Under the pieces are notes generated by a model. It worked only from the letters and a program-made list of their open reading frames with translations. It had not been told where the DNA came from and ran no database searches. Shown piece after piece: positions 43,355-54,069 of a stretch of 64,000 nt of DNA. The position numbers and the translations under genes are program-made. Within the stretch, counting starts at the first letter, position 1. Each line of letters opens with the position of its first letter. Source of the DNA: Ryuthela nishihirai (taxonomy: Eukaryota; Arthropoda; Arachnida; Araneae; Heptathelidae); NCBI GenBank assembly GCA_038380435.1, contig JAWZYU010000005.1:34618001-34682000 (forward strand), read 5' to 3'.

Positions 43355-44420
43355 CTAGGCGTTCACCAGACAGTCCTTTAACTGTCTCAGATTTGACGGA
43401 AGAGGACTTTGCTCTCGGACATTCCTAATGGGGTTCAGATCCGGGCTTTGTGGTGACCAGGGAAGATGGTGTAAGTCGCTGTCATGCTCACTGAACCACT
43501 GCTGAACACATCTTGCGCGATGGACAGTAGCATTGTCGTCTAAGAAACAGACGTCACCTGCTGTATAAAAAGTCAACATTGTGGGATGGACTTGATCGGC
43601 AACAATGTTCAGAAAATCCTTGGAGGACACACAGCCTTCCAGCAATATCAGGGGACCCGTTCCGTACCAATAGAACGTGCCCCACACCATGACACGGCCT
43701 CCAGAACCTTGAGTTGCGTTTACAAGGCAAGATGGGTTCAACGTTTCATTGGGCTCCCGCCAAACTATCTGCCTACCGTCGGTATAGAACAAGGTTTATC
43801 GAGACTCGTCGGAAAACGACTTTTTTCCAGTCTTCCAGTGTCCAATCTTTAAGTTTTCCAGTGTCCAATCTTTCCAGTTTCTGATACCACTATAGACGTT
43901 CCACTATAGTGATACCTATAGTGATACTATATACACATATAGTGTATCACTATAGGTGTTCACTATAGGTGAAAACCTATAGTGATACCACTATAGGTGT
44001 TCCTGATACCACTATAGACGAACTTTCCTGTTCTTTTCAGAAACCAGTGTTTTCCTTATAGGCATACGACTGCTAATACCGATCCTCTTCAGTTCCCTAC
44101 GCATAGTTCGCTGAGATGTGGGTCCGGAACAGCCTTCATTGAATGCTTCGATCAATTGCTGCACACAGGAAGTCCTGTTTCTCCGTACAAGCCTTCTCAG
44201 ACGACGGTGATCTCGTTCCTGACAGATTGTCGCCGCGCCACACTTACGTCTCTTAGACAAGCAATGTGGGTTATTTTTTCACTTATTAAAAACCCGAGAC
44301 ATCTCACCTTTTGAGAAACCAGTCAACTCTGCTGTTTTTAAAATTGTCGCTCCAGCCAGACGGGCACCCACAATAAGCCTTTTATCGAACCCCGAAAGAT
44401 CCTTTGTTTTCCCATTGTGA
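43355..44420 (-). pseudogene. Tc1-like transposase pseudogene
   Basis: The N-terminal helix-turn-helix part is at 44260-44012 (ERDHRRLRRLVRRNRTSCVQ, SQRTMRRELKRIGISSRMP). The catalytic part starts near 43850 (DWTLEDWKKVVFSDESR, first D) and continues in the frame 43792-43355 with GGRVMVWGTFYWYG, VCFLDDNATVHRARCVQQWF (second D) and WSPQSPDLNPIRNVRE. In the last motif the expected glutamate after NPI is arginine, so the DD34E triad is incomplete. The palindromic block at 43893-44025, a small tandem duplication of CAGTGTCCAATCTTT near 43838-43875, and in-frame stops break the gene. Confidence 0.88.
43893..44025. repeat. Palindromic CTATAGTGATACC repeat block
   Basis: Direct and inverted copies of CACTATAGGTGTTC, ACCTATAGTGATACCAC and a TATACACATATAGTGTA core alternate over about 130 bp inside the transposase gene. 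GATACCACTATAGACG occurs at both edges (about 43883 and 44007). Confidence 0.88.
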
Positions 44421-44579
44421 TCAACACTACTGACGATTACTGATGAGCAGCAGTCTTAAATTAGTTGCCTAGATTACGTGGTGATGCACCTGACCACGTA
44501 TTTTGCATATACGCTGCGCAAGTGACGTTTACGTACATGTGTCTAAAGGTTTCTAATTCAGTGGCCAGTGTGTGTATGT

Positions 44580-44875
44580 AATAAAATAAATAGTTACCTT
44601 AATGAAATAATTAATAATTAATTTAGTATTGTCATAAACATATTGACACGAACACTGTATGTTGAATTTTATATTCAAATAAGTTATGTACAAGTTAACA
44701 ATATATTGAAATGTTTTAATGTTCTACAGGAAGTTCCATTTTGCTCTTTCTATCTAAAACGGATTTCTTTTTTTCTCTTCGGAACTTTTCCTTTCTGTAT
44801 TAACACGGACTGCATTTTCGTAAATGCTCTTTTCCTGCATCAATAAAACGCAAATCACACCCTGATTCTTTCTCC
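44580..44875. other. AT-rich DNA, nothing recognised
   Basis: No feature recognised between the Tc1 element and the following minisatellite. Confidence 0.5.
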
Positions 44876-45530
44876 ACATTAGGTATGGATTTTCTTTTCA
44901 TTAGTTCCTTTTTACCACGTTAGGAATGGATCTTCTTTTCCTAGAAACCCTTTTTTTACCACATGAAGGACGTTTTTCTTTTAACGTTTTCTCACCATAT
45001 CAAGCATGGATATTATTTTTCATTTGTCTTTATCGTTGTAGTAGGAATGAGTTGTAGTAGTTCACCATATCAAATTTAAACATTTTTTCTGTTCATTTTC
45101 ATTACACGGAGCATATATTCCTTTTCCCTTTATTTTTTTAGCCATCGTACGTGGCCTTCCTTTTTCTTTAGTTCTTTTTTATCAGATCGATAATTGATTT
45201 TGTTTGTTCTTTTTTATTACATCAAGCGTGGAAATCCTTTTCCTTGGTTCAGTTTCACTACATGAAAGAAGAGCTTCCTTTTTTCCTTTTATTCGGTCCT
45301 TTATCATTTCAAGTATGAACATTCTTTTCCTTAGTTTTATTTTCACATCTAACATTGACTTTCTTTTCCTCAGTTCCATTTCTTCACTACATGAAAAAAA
45401 GTATTTTCCTTTTCCTTAATTATTTCGAACAACATAAAGCATGGACATCTCTTCCCCTAATTCATTTTTATTATAAGAAATCATGAAATTTCTCTTCTTT
45501 AATTTATTTTTTTTACCAAAGAAGAATTCT
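44876..45530. repeat. Degenerate minisatellite of about 36-60 bp units
   Basis: Units combine ACCAC(G/A)T(T/C)(A/G)(G/A)G, A(A/T)GGA(T/C)(A/C)TTCTTTTCC and TTAGTTC(C/A)TTTTT, repeated with heavy decay. Reverse-complement units of the same type occur at 46020-46135 (AATTCATGCTTGATGTGGT). Open frames here are phenylalanine- and serine-rich by-products. Confidence 0.75.
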
Positions 45531-45620
45531 GTACATGTCTGATAAAAGGTGATGCACTCTAATTAAGTATTCACAAGAAATTATGGAAAAGAAGATCCGT
45601 GTTTGATGGGATTTTCGATT

Positions 45621-45995
45621 GTTCTTCCTCTCAGAAGCATTTTTTGCACACAGTGGGCTAAATGACAAGGTCACAAGGACCTCAAGATCTCAGAGAAGGT
45701 TGGGGGAAGGAAACCCAGCGGGCAACTGTTAGGAGACTGATGGTATCCTCAAGTCAAGGCCATCCAACGTATACTTTAATGTACACAACTATGGTTCTCC
45801 TGCACACTAAGCCCAGGCTTAACGTCCCATACGATGGACGGTACCTTTCCAATCCCAACGGTGTCCCTTTTCTCACCGGGAAGAGTAGACGGTTAGCGGA
45901 GATAAATCTCAACCCTGGCACAGTTTGGCAACGAACCTGGAAACGGCAGATGACGAGCTTCGCACGCCATCGACTGAGATATCCTCGCTCCACTT
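45621..45995 (-). mobile_element. SINE-A, diverged
   Basis: CCTCTCAGAAGCATTTTTTG, CACAGTGGGCTAAATGAC, GGCTTAACGTCCCATACGAT and GACTGAGATATCCTCGCTCC retain the SINE-A order on the minus strand. The open frame along it is not a gene. Confidence 0.88.
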
Positions 45996-46019
45996 GTTGT
46001 AATAACAAAAAAAAAAAAG

Positions 46020-46138
46020 TAAGAAAAAGGATATCATGCTTCATTTAATGTAAAAGAATAAAAGAAAAGAAAAATCGCTTTTTATGTGGTTAAAAAGAAC
46101 TAGAAAAAAGAATTCATGCTTGATGTGGTGCAAAACAA
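46020..46138. repeat. Minisatellite units, inverted relative to 44876-45530
   Basis: ATCATGCTTCATTTAATG, AAAAAGAACTAGAAAAAAG and ATTCATGCTTGATGTGGTGC are reverse complements of the ACCACATCAAGCATGGAT-type units to the left. RTE copy C begins directly after. Confidence 0.7.
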
Positions 46139-46159
46139 CAACATCAACATCATCCTCAA

Positions 46160-49100
46160 GTAACCATGGGATCAATCAGACCGTGCAATTTAGTTCTCCA
46201 AGCATAGCTGTCCTGAGCTACATCTGCCGCATCTGGCCACTGCACACTAATTCTAACAAGATCCTGTTTGACATTGTCTGCCCACCGCATCTGGCCACTG
46301 CACACTAATTCTAACAAGATCCTGTTTGACATTGTCTGCCCACCGCATCCTAGGTCTCCCCCCCCTTTCTGAGGCAATTTAGACACACTGTTCATAACCT
46401 TCTTCGCCAATCTATAATCGCAACATGGCCAAACCAACGGAGTCTCTCTCTGCACAATATGTTGCTTAAAGGAGGTTGCTGACTCCTTTGCCTAACCTCA
46501 TCATTAGTTACAAAGCTGAACCACCTAATGCCCAAGATACTGCGTAAGCATCTAGAATCAAAAGCATCAAGTTTCCTGTTATCTTCTTTACAAAGCGTCC
46601 ACGCTTCACTACCATAACTAACCCTAAAAAGAACCAAACTATTATATAGTCTAATTTTAATCTTTAGGTGTATACGCCTATTTCTCCACACTCTCCATAG
46701 ATTCTTAAATGTCCTGGCAGCAATCCCTATTCGTCTATTAATCTCATACTGCACATCACCATTATCTGTTACATAGCTCCCAAGAAAATTAAACTGTGAC
46801 ACCTGCTCAAGACTACAACCATTCAGATTAACTGAATCACAGCCTGCCTGACCAATTTTTATCACTTTAGTTTTCTCTCTGTTTACAACCAAGCCTACTC
46901 TACTGCCAGACTCATCAGCAGCTCGAATGAAAGAGTTTATCTCATCAACATCATTTGCCAAAAGGGCTAAATCATCAACATAATCTAAATCAGAAATTTT
47001 CGTATGTCAAGCCCATTTAAGGCCAGAATCTTTCCCTCGAAGTGAATTTCGCATAACGTAATCAATTACCAAGCTAAAGAGAAAAGGAGACAAAATGCAC
47101 CCTTGTCGAACACCAGAAGTAATGCTAAACCAATTGCTACAAGCCTTACCAACTCTTACACTCGACTCAGTGTTATTACAGAGAGATTTCATTATGTTAC
47201 TAACTTGTCTGGTATACCATGTGATCTCACAATCAACCACAAATTATGATGATCAACAGAGTCGAAAGCCTTTTTGAAATCAACAAAGCTAGCAACCAAA
47301 AGTTTCTGAAATTCTAAACATTTCTCAAGAATCTGCCTAAGTGAAAATATCTGATCTACACATCCTTTACCATTTCTGAATCCATATTGCTCATCACGCA
47401 ATTGCATGTCAACCAGATTCTTAATTCTATTAAGCACAATCATGTAAGAACTTTCCTTGTACAGGAGAGTAGGCTGATACCCCTATAGTTATCACAGGAA
47501 CTGCGATCAACTTTTTTGAAAATAGGGATAATAATAGCTCTGGTAAAATCCTTAGGAACCATGCCTTTATCACAAAAGATATTCAAAATTTCAGTAATCC
47601 AAGTGGTAACAGAAACATTCCCAACTCTAAGCATTTCCGTAGTAATTTCATCTACTCCTGGGAATTTATGTAGTCTAAGTTTAGAAATAGCCAAAATACT
47701 TCAGATTGTGTTATAGGGCCAACATTAAAGCCACCAATGCATCTATCATCATTACAAACAATGGGAATAGAACTAACCATATTGTTTAAAACATCACTGA
47801 AATGCTCAGCTCACCTAGCCATGACAGAATCTCACCTTCTATAATCTTACCTTGTTTGTTTTTCCTTCAATCCCTATATACCTGTCCGTTTTCTACCACA
47901 CAAAACATTAACTATCTGGTACAGCTCTCTGTTGTTGTGCTGTCTAACTGCTTCCTCGGATTTGTCAGCCATTCAAGCCAAAGATTCTTTATCAGCAGCT
48001 AACTGATCCTTTAGACGTTTATTAAGCTCTCTGTAATGCTTTCTATTAGGACTAGTAAGGTATTGATTAAGGACATTCCTGCAGTTCTTTCTTTCTGAAA
48101 TAAGCTCATGTGCCTTATCACTCAAATAATTCTGCTTCCTCTGCTCCTGTTTTCGTAAAAGAGTACTGTTAATTTCCAAAAAAAGCCTGTTTGAAATGGT
48201 CCCATTCTTCCTCAACTTCCGTAGTAAGAAAACCATGACTGTCATAACGACTAAGTAACCTATTATGGTAAGCTTTAGCTATAATTGGGTCTTTCAGAGC
48301 TTTAGTATTAAAGGTAAACATTTTAACCCTAGAACAACACATTTAACTTTAAGTTGCAACACACTTTTAACAAAGTAATGGTCAGATCCAATTTCAGCTC
48401 CCCTATATGCCATGGTATTCCTAACAGAACTAGCCCATTTGCTGTTAATTGATATATAATTAATCATATTCTTATGCAGCCCATCAGGTTAACCCATGTG
48501 TACTTATATATGTCGCTGTGTTTGTAATAAGTGTTAGTTATACTGAAACCATTGAGTTTACTTACCTGTAGGAGACGTTGCCCATTGCCACTGCAGCTAC
48601 CAATACCAAAAGGGCTTATTACTCCTCCCCACAGGTCAGAGTCAGTATCAACTTTGGCATTGAAGTCACCGAGAACAAGGGTAATATCTCCTTTCTTGAC
48701 AGAATTCAAAATATCTTGAAGTTGTCCGTAAAACCTATAGTTCACATCCTCATCGGCATCCTCAGTGGGGGCATAACAGCAAATAACATTCAAGTCTTTC
48801 ATGTTTGTCTGAAATTTTGCTGTTGTAAGAAACCTTTCATTGATTCATTCATATCTTATAGAGCATCACTAGCGTGTCTGCTGAGAAGCAGATCCACGCC
48901 TTGGTGATGCTAATTATCTTCCCTCCCTGAAAAGAGAAATTTAAGATTATTTTTAAGAATCTGACATTTATCTGTCCATCTGGTCTCTTGCAAGCCAAGA
49001 ATATCTAAATTATAACGGTGGAATTCTTGTGTGAGGACATCAAGAGAATAAGCTCTGTGTAGAGTCCTCACATTCCAACTACCTATGGAAAGAAAATAGT

Positions 49101-49220
49101 TAGGGGATGTTTAAAAAAACTATGTTTATTGAGAGAGGGAATGCTAACAATATCAAACAGCCCCCTAATCGCAGGCATGGGGCAAAGACCCGTTCCGTCA
49201 CCACTAAAGACTGAAGCCAT
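46160..49220 (-). pseudogene. Endonuclease-reverse transcriptase ORF of RTE copy C
   Basis: The pieces seen are endonuclease CCYAPTEDADEDVNYRF and LVLGDFNAKVDTDSD (48802-48464). The linker LTTEVEEEWDHF is in frame with the upstream part near 48255. RT segments include IIPIFKKVDRSSCDNYRGIS, RDEQYGFRNGKGCVDQIFSL, VDFKKAFDSVDHHNLW and GVRQGCILSPFLFSLVIDYV. The catalytic box is YVDD (about 46980) instead of YADD. Several frameshifts break the ORF (near 47445, 47215, 47010 and 48175). The final motif is altered by the 62-bp duplication (MRWADNVKQDLVRI occurs after a shifted partial copy). Confidence 0.9.
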
Positions 49221-49322
49221 CTACACTGGAAGACTTTCTCCAATATAGAAATTGACGATACCAGTAGAAGCAAAGAGTTCAGGTGCCTGCGATGACCTCT
49301 GCTCAGGATTATCCACCAGCTG

Positions 49323-49470
49323 CCCCGGATTAGGCATGGATGTGTGTGTCGTTTTTCTGCTGAGGTCCTGCCATCCTCTCAGATCTCCTACTGTGGCATA
49401 TAAACTGACAGGCTCCTGTCAGACCTCTGTGGCAAGCAGCTGCTTGAGGGGGTATTTATTTTTTTTATTT
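49323..49470 (+). mobile_element. 5'-truncated SINE-B inside RTE copy C
   Basis: It starts CCCCGGATTAGGCATGGATG, lacking the A-box part, and ends CAGCTGCTTGAGGGGGTATT plus a T/A-rich tail. Copies A and B read CCACCAGCTGATAAACATAT uninterrupted at this point, proving an insertion. Confidence 0.95.
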
Positions 49471-49915
49471 TATAAACATATCCTGCGAATCTATTCACTT
49501 GGGGCTCTCAACCCACAAACAAACAGAAAACACAGCGGAAGATTTTCCCTCCACAGAAGCCCACCAGTGGAACAAAATCAGGATCTATAATCAAGCTCAG
49601 AGGCATATATTTGTCCAGTCCAGTGGGTTTACATGGTCAGCACCAGGACCCTGTGTGGTTGACCACTCCTCAGCAGGGTAGAAAAAAAAAGAAAAAGTAG
49701 CCAGAGTTGTCCAGATCAGTAGGCCAAACTAATCTGGCCGCCCTCCACTTCCGTTCACTTCCACGAGAGAGTATCGCTTTTGAAAGGTACTAACGGCCTG
49801 CACCACGAGAAGGCGGGTTCGGACATTAGGTGCTAAGCATGGCTGGTTCTCTGCATCATCAAAGGGGATTGGTGCATAGCTCTCCTTCCAGTGACTACCT
49901 AGCTACCATTTGCAG

Positions 49916-51118
49916 CCCAAAAATCAACAACAACAGGAAATTATGTATCCTTACCTGGTGCAGCGAAAAAACACCAATGAAAATGTAGCTCGCGCTTAAC
50001 AGAGAGAGGAGAGGAGTAAACTTTGTTTCATTCATATATATATTAAAGTGAATAGAACTCTTAGTGGGAACAAATTAATGGAAAAATAAGAAAAATGAAT
50101 TTTATTATTTTTATTTTCGCTTTTGGGTCAGCTTCGATTTTTCTGCCTGTTTCATTGAGAGCATATAATAAGAAGCTGTTGCTTGCCAGCCCTCATGCGA
50201 GACACAGGTGGACATGAAGCAAGAGGAATTGTGAGCGTTTCCTCCTTTTCTCTGCCGCATTCAGGAGAATGGGAGAAAACACTCCGACAGAAACTGCTTG
50301 ATGAAATTGGTTTTGTGACGGCAGAGCATCACAGAGACGACGGACGTACGTCCGCTGCGCGAAAACACCACTTCTCTTGTCAGCCACAGAAAACAGAAAA
50401 AGCTAGACAATTGAGCGTTCGGCCGAAACGCACCGTAGCGCAGAGGTTGCTAAATGAAGCTGATTTCGGACCAAATCACTAAGGAACACTCTCGCTGCTT
50501 TTGACGGAGTGACAACTTCTATTGAAGGCTTCAGGTCATAATGAAAACACTTGAATGGATGGGACCATGTGGAGCTCGCTTTGGGACCACGATATGAGTC
50601 AATTTTTGTGTAGGAAAAAAACCGCGTAGCTGCTGATCTTTCGTTAAGTGAAAAAAGAAAAGTAGTGCGATGTGGTTTAGTCATTTCTTTCGTGTATGTG
50701 ATTTGTTTTTAAGTTTCGAAACGCTGTGAACATATTTTAAAAGGTTTTTATTAACTGTGTGAAATATATCAATCAATTCAAGTTCAGTAAGAGACTTTTA
50801 AACAATTTTTTTGTTTAGGTATGCCAAGTTTTGATGTAAGCATTACAATAATCCTTAGCATGACAACGAAATATAATTGTAAGCTGTTCAGGTTGTTTTT
50901 ACGGATTGTGTAGAATATATTTCAGTATTTAAACCATATAAACACTGTTTAATTATTGTCTTTTAAAGCTGAAAGTAGTAATCAGTGTTAAAGAGCAACA
51001 TGTTGCATAATAAATGTTGTCGAGTTGTGATCTGAAATCTGAAATTCAAAATATTAAATGTGGTAGCATCGAAAAAAACGCCCTCCTCATTTTTCGCCTT
51101 AAAATTGCTCCTGTGAAT
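49916..51118. other. Unique DNA with one GC-richer open frame
   Basis: The 99-codon frame 50183-50482 (plus) lies in a GC-richer patch with few A/T runs. Its product is basic and polar (KTLRQKLLDEIGFVTAEHH, RPKRTVAQRLLNEADF). I recognise no domain. Neither a splice context nor a promoter is apparent. It could be a chance frame or an exon; I do not call it a gene. Confidence 0.35.
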
Positions 51119-51490
51119 CAGGTTGCTGTTGGATTGCTTTAGCTTTAAGGGACACTTTTTTTCATACAGTGAAATAAATGGCAAGTTCCCTAGGACTCAG
51201 AGAAGACTGGGGGGAGGACTCACGGACAGCTGTAGAGAGGCAGACAGAAGACTCTCTTCAAGGATATCCAGCGTGTTCTTTGACGTGGAGAGGGTATGGC
51301 TCTCCTGCACACGGTGCCACGACTTAATGTAGTAGCTGACGGACGGCTGCCTTTCCATGCTCATCGGTGTATCCATTCTCACCGAGGAAAGAGTAAGGGT
51401 TAGACGATATAAATCTAAACGCTGACACAGGTGGGACTCTAACAGTAGAACTGCAGTTTGCGAGGCTGGTATGCTACAAACTGAGTTAAG
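51119..51490 (-). mobile_element. SINE-A, strongly diverged
   Basis: GGATTGCTTTAGCTTTAAGG, GACTTAATGTAGTAGCTGACG, GGTGGGACTCTAACAGTAG and CTACAAACTGAGTTAA follow the SINE-A order on the minus strand. Confidence 0.82.
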
Positions 51491-51672
51491 ATTTGAATGA
51501 ACTCCATAGTATAGTGTTAAAGATAATCTGTCTGTATATAGAATGATGTCTACCAAGTTGCTTTTTCCCGGTTGAAGTTTAATGAAGAAATAACAAGTAT
51601 TTGAAATGTAGACCGCGAAATTTGATCCTCATCCTGCCGAAAAAAGTATTGTGCATTTGTGTTAAAAAAGAT

Positions 51673-51826
51673 AAAGTGTGGGCAGACAATGTCAAACAGG
51701 ACCTTGTTAGAATTGGTGTGCAGTGGCCAGATGCAGCAGATGTAGCTCAGGACAGATATGCTTGGAAAATTAAACTGCGTGGTCTGGTTGGACCTCCGTA
51801 GCCCATGGCTGCTTGAGGATGATGAT
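51673..51826 (+). mobile_element. 5'-truncated RTE LINE fragment (copy D)
   Basis: The last ~150 bp of the RTE family on the plus strand. It reads WADNVKQDLVRIGVQWPDAA, then DRYAWKIKLRGLVGPP and the stop codon, followed by CCCATGGCTGCTTGAGGATG and a short GAT tail. This shows the true 3' end of the family, with a very short 3' UTR. Confidence 0.93.
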
Positions 51827-52460
51827 GAGTATTATGTACCTTCTGAAGGTGAAAAAAAAATGTATTGTATACCTTTGTTGAAGATGAGAAAGAAGCATTG
51901 TGTACCTTTGAAAAATAAGAAAGAATATTGTGTACATTTTTTGAAAAGGAGAAAAATATTATGTAACTTTTTTGAAATTGAGAAGGAAGTGTTGCTTACT
52001 TTTGAAATTGAGAACGAAGTATTGTGTACCTTTGAAAATGAGATAAAAAGGTTGCATACCTTTTGAAAATGGGTAGCTTGTATTGTGTAGCTTGAAAACA
52101 AGAAAGAAGTATTATGCACCTCTTGAAAATGAGAACGATGTTGTGTACCATTTTAAAACAAGAAAGAAGTATTGGGTACCCTTTGAAAATTTGAAAGATG
52201 TATTGTGTACCTGTTGCCGTCCCGTGGCCGAGTGGTTAGCACGCTTGGCTACTGATCTAAGGGACCTGGGTTCGAGCCCCGGAATTAGGCATGGATGTGT
52301 GTGTCGTTTTTCTGCTGAGGTCTTGCCATCCTCTCAGATCTCCTACTGCGGCATATAAACTGACAGGCTCCTGTCAGACCTCTGTGGCAAGCAGCTGCTT
52401 GAGGGGGTATTTATTTATTATTGTGTACCTTTCGAAAATGAGAAAGAAGTACTCTCTTCT
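51827..52460 (+). repeat. About 30-bp minisatellite interrupted by SINE-B
   Basis: Units read TATTGTGTACCTTTGAAAAT + GAGAAAGAAG with variation, about 13 copies from 51833 to 52212, then one more after the SINE-B (52425-52460). The first unit begins right at the GAT tail of RTE copy D. A single stray unit also sits just upstream (51648-51672), and two more occur at 53212-53280. Confidence 0.9.
52213..52424 (+). mobile_element. SINE-B, full length, reference-quality copy
   Basis: The tRNA-like head is CCGTCCCGTGGCCGAGTGGT, TAGCACGCTTGG, and the B box is GGGTTCGAGCCCCGG. The body is TTTTTCTGCTGAGGTCTTGC through GCTCCTGTCAGACCTCTGTG to CAGCTGCTTGAGGGGGTATT, with a TATTTATT tail. The D-arm-like part resembles tRNA-Ser/Leu. 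It is inserted in the minisatellite with TATTGTGTACCT on both sides. Confidence 0.96.
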
Positions 52461-52833
52461 CCTTACACCTTTTTGATTATATTAGCTGTCACTCTAGTGA
52501 GGTTAATTTGAAAAATGAAATATGGTTAATTGCGAAGCTTCCTAGTATCAATATTGTATCAATAAAAATTGTAAGTAATATCTATTATACATAACCTCAA
52601 GCAACTACCAAATCAGAAAGTCTACTAGATAGCGTAATTTATTTCGCCATATACATATATCCTGACAAACCGATAGAATTTTGCTAATATAGTAAAATAT
52701 AATAAGGTCGTATTTGATAATGTCCATCGACCTAATAAAGGTTGGCTTATTTTCTTCGTAGACTTAGAAATAATTTTCATAACTCTATTATAATTTATAT
52801 TACTATAAAATAATAGCATATATTAAAAACTAG
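52461..52833. other. AT-rich DNA, nothing recognised
   Basis: No repeat or gene recognised. Confidence 0.55.
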
Positions 52834-52845
52834 TTTAATATACAC

Positions 52846-53036
52846 TGACCGTCCCGTGGCCGAGTGGTTAGCATGCTTGGCTACTGATCTACGGGACCTG
52901 GGTTAGAGTCCGGGGTAAGGCATGGATGTTCGTGTTGTTTTCTGCTGAGGCCCTGCCATCCTCTCAGATCTTCTACTGTGGCATATAAACTGTCAGACCT
53001 CTGTGGCAAGCAGCTGCTTGAGGGGGTATTTATTTA
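52846..53036 (+). mobile_element. SINE-B with 12-bp TSD
   Basis: 191 bp with TSD TTTAATATACAC at 52834-52845 and 53037-53048. The head is GTCCCGTGGCCGAGTGGTTA and the B box is slightly mutated (GGGTTAGAGTCCGG). A short deletion removes the ACAGGCTCC part of the body. Confidence 0.96.
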
Positions 53037-53048
53037 TTTAATATACAC

Positions 53049-53554
53049 ATACGCGTTAGTTATACATTTATTCTCTGGGAACATCGAAATTTTTACACAG
53101 ATACCGATATTTGACTAATTTAATAGACTTAAGATCGATAGACGATTGCTCAATATCTTTTTCAATGAGCCTCAGTCTTATAGCCGCCACAAGGGAAGGA
53201 GTGCAAAAAAAAGTATTGTGTACTCTTTTGAAAATGATAAAGCAGTATTATGTACTTTTTGAAAGGAAAAAGATGTGTATCGTTTTTGAAAATCATCCCT
53301 TGAGTATACTAGTAACGGCATTCATACACTTGTGCCTATTTCACTTATTTTTTTACAATTTTTTTTTAAATATCGAAAACGAAAAATGTTCACTGCGACG
53401 GAGATCCGGTCTCCTCCACCCTCTTCCACTTCGCTCTTTGCTCGATTGCATCCTTAGTGTTTTTCTAGATCCAGGCCTGGCCGCCATTGTTATTCCTGTA
53501 CTTGATTTGAATCGAAACTATGTATAAAAGGAGTTAATTAATTTATTATTTAAA
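53049..53554. other. Unassigned DNA with two stray minisatellite units
   Basis: AAAGTATTGTGTACTC and CAGTATTATGTAC near 53212-53262 belong to the 51.8-kb minisatellite. The open frame 53111-53527 crosses them and has no domain. Confidence 0.5.
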
Positions 53555-53936
53555 AAATAAATAATCCCTCAAGCAGCTGCTTGCCGCAGCGGTCTTACAG
53601 GAACCTGCCAGTTTAATATGCCATAAATAAAATAAATAAATACCCCCTCAAGCAGCTGCTTGCCACAGAGGTCTGACAGGAGCCTGTCAGTTTATATGCC
53701 AAAGTAGAACATCTAAGAGGATGGCAGGACCTCAGCAGAAAAAAATAAATACCCCCTCAAGCAGCTGCTTGCCACAGAGGTCTGACAGGAGTCTGTCAGT
53801 TTATATGCCATAGTAGAAGGTCTGTGAGGATGGCAGGACCTCAGCAGAAAACAACACGAACATCCATGCCTTACCCGGGGCTCGAACCCAGGTCCCGTAG
53901 ATCAGTAGCCAAGCGCGCTAACCACTCGGCCACGGC
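53555..53936 (-). mobile_element. Three stacked SINE-B copies
   Basis: Three minus-strand SINE-B tails follow each other, at 53555-53627, 53628-53742 and 53743-53936. Each starts with an AATAAATA run and C(C)CTCAAGCAGCTGCTTGCC. Only the last has the B box (GGGGCTCGAACCCAGGTCCC) and head (CCACTCGGCCACGG). The other two stop in the body. This suggests repeated insertion into the A/T-rich tail, or tail-to-body duplication. Confidence 0.9.
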
Positions 53937-54069
53937 CATAGTAACTTAATTGAAACGCAAAGTTATTTTTTCTTTATTTTAAGAACACTTTGATCCCATT
54001 TTTCTGTATAAGTTGAATTTGTGTTCCATTAAAGAAGGGAGGGGAGTTATGATCTTCCTCTTTCTCTCC

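Larger units (their letters stand above)
43224..44574 (-). mobile_element. Tc1-like transposon with complete ends
   Basis: About 1351 bp flanked by TA (43222-43223 and 44575-44576). The terminal inverted repeats are CACACACCAGCCACTGAATT + AGAAAC at the left and its near-complement ending CAGTGGCCAGTGTGTG at the right. A broken transposase runs on the minus strand. A block of CACTATAGGTGTTC / CTATAGTGATACC palindromic repeats (about 43893-44025) interrupts the coding region. Confidence 0.93.
46141..49915 (-). mobile_element. RTE-type LINE copy C, full length and older
   Basis: The same family as copies A and B: left end CATCATCCTCAAG, right end GACTACCTAGCTACCATTTG. It is more diverged from A and B than they are from each other. 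It carries a SINE-B insertion (49323-49470) in its 5' leader and an internal tandem duplication of about 62 bp near 46228-46350. Flanking CAACAACAAC-like sequence is low complexity, so its TSD cannot be set. Confidence 0.92.

Noticed and set aside
45204..45419. Hydrophobic open frame resembling a membrane protein
   Set aside because: The phenylalanine- and serine-rich text comes from TTTCTTTTCC-type minisatellite units.
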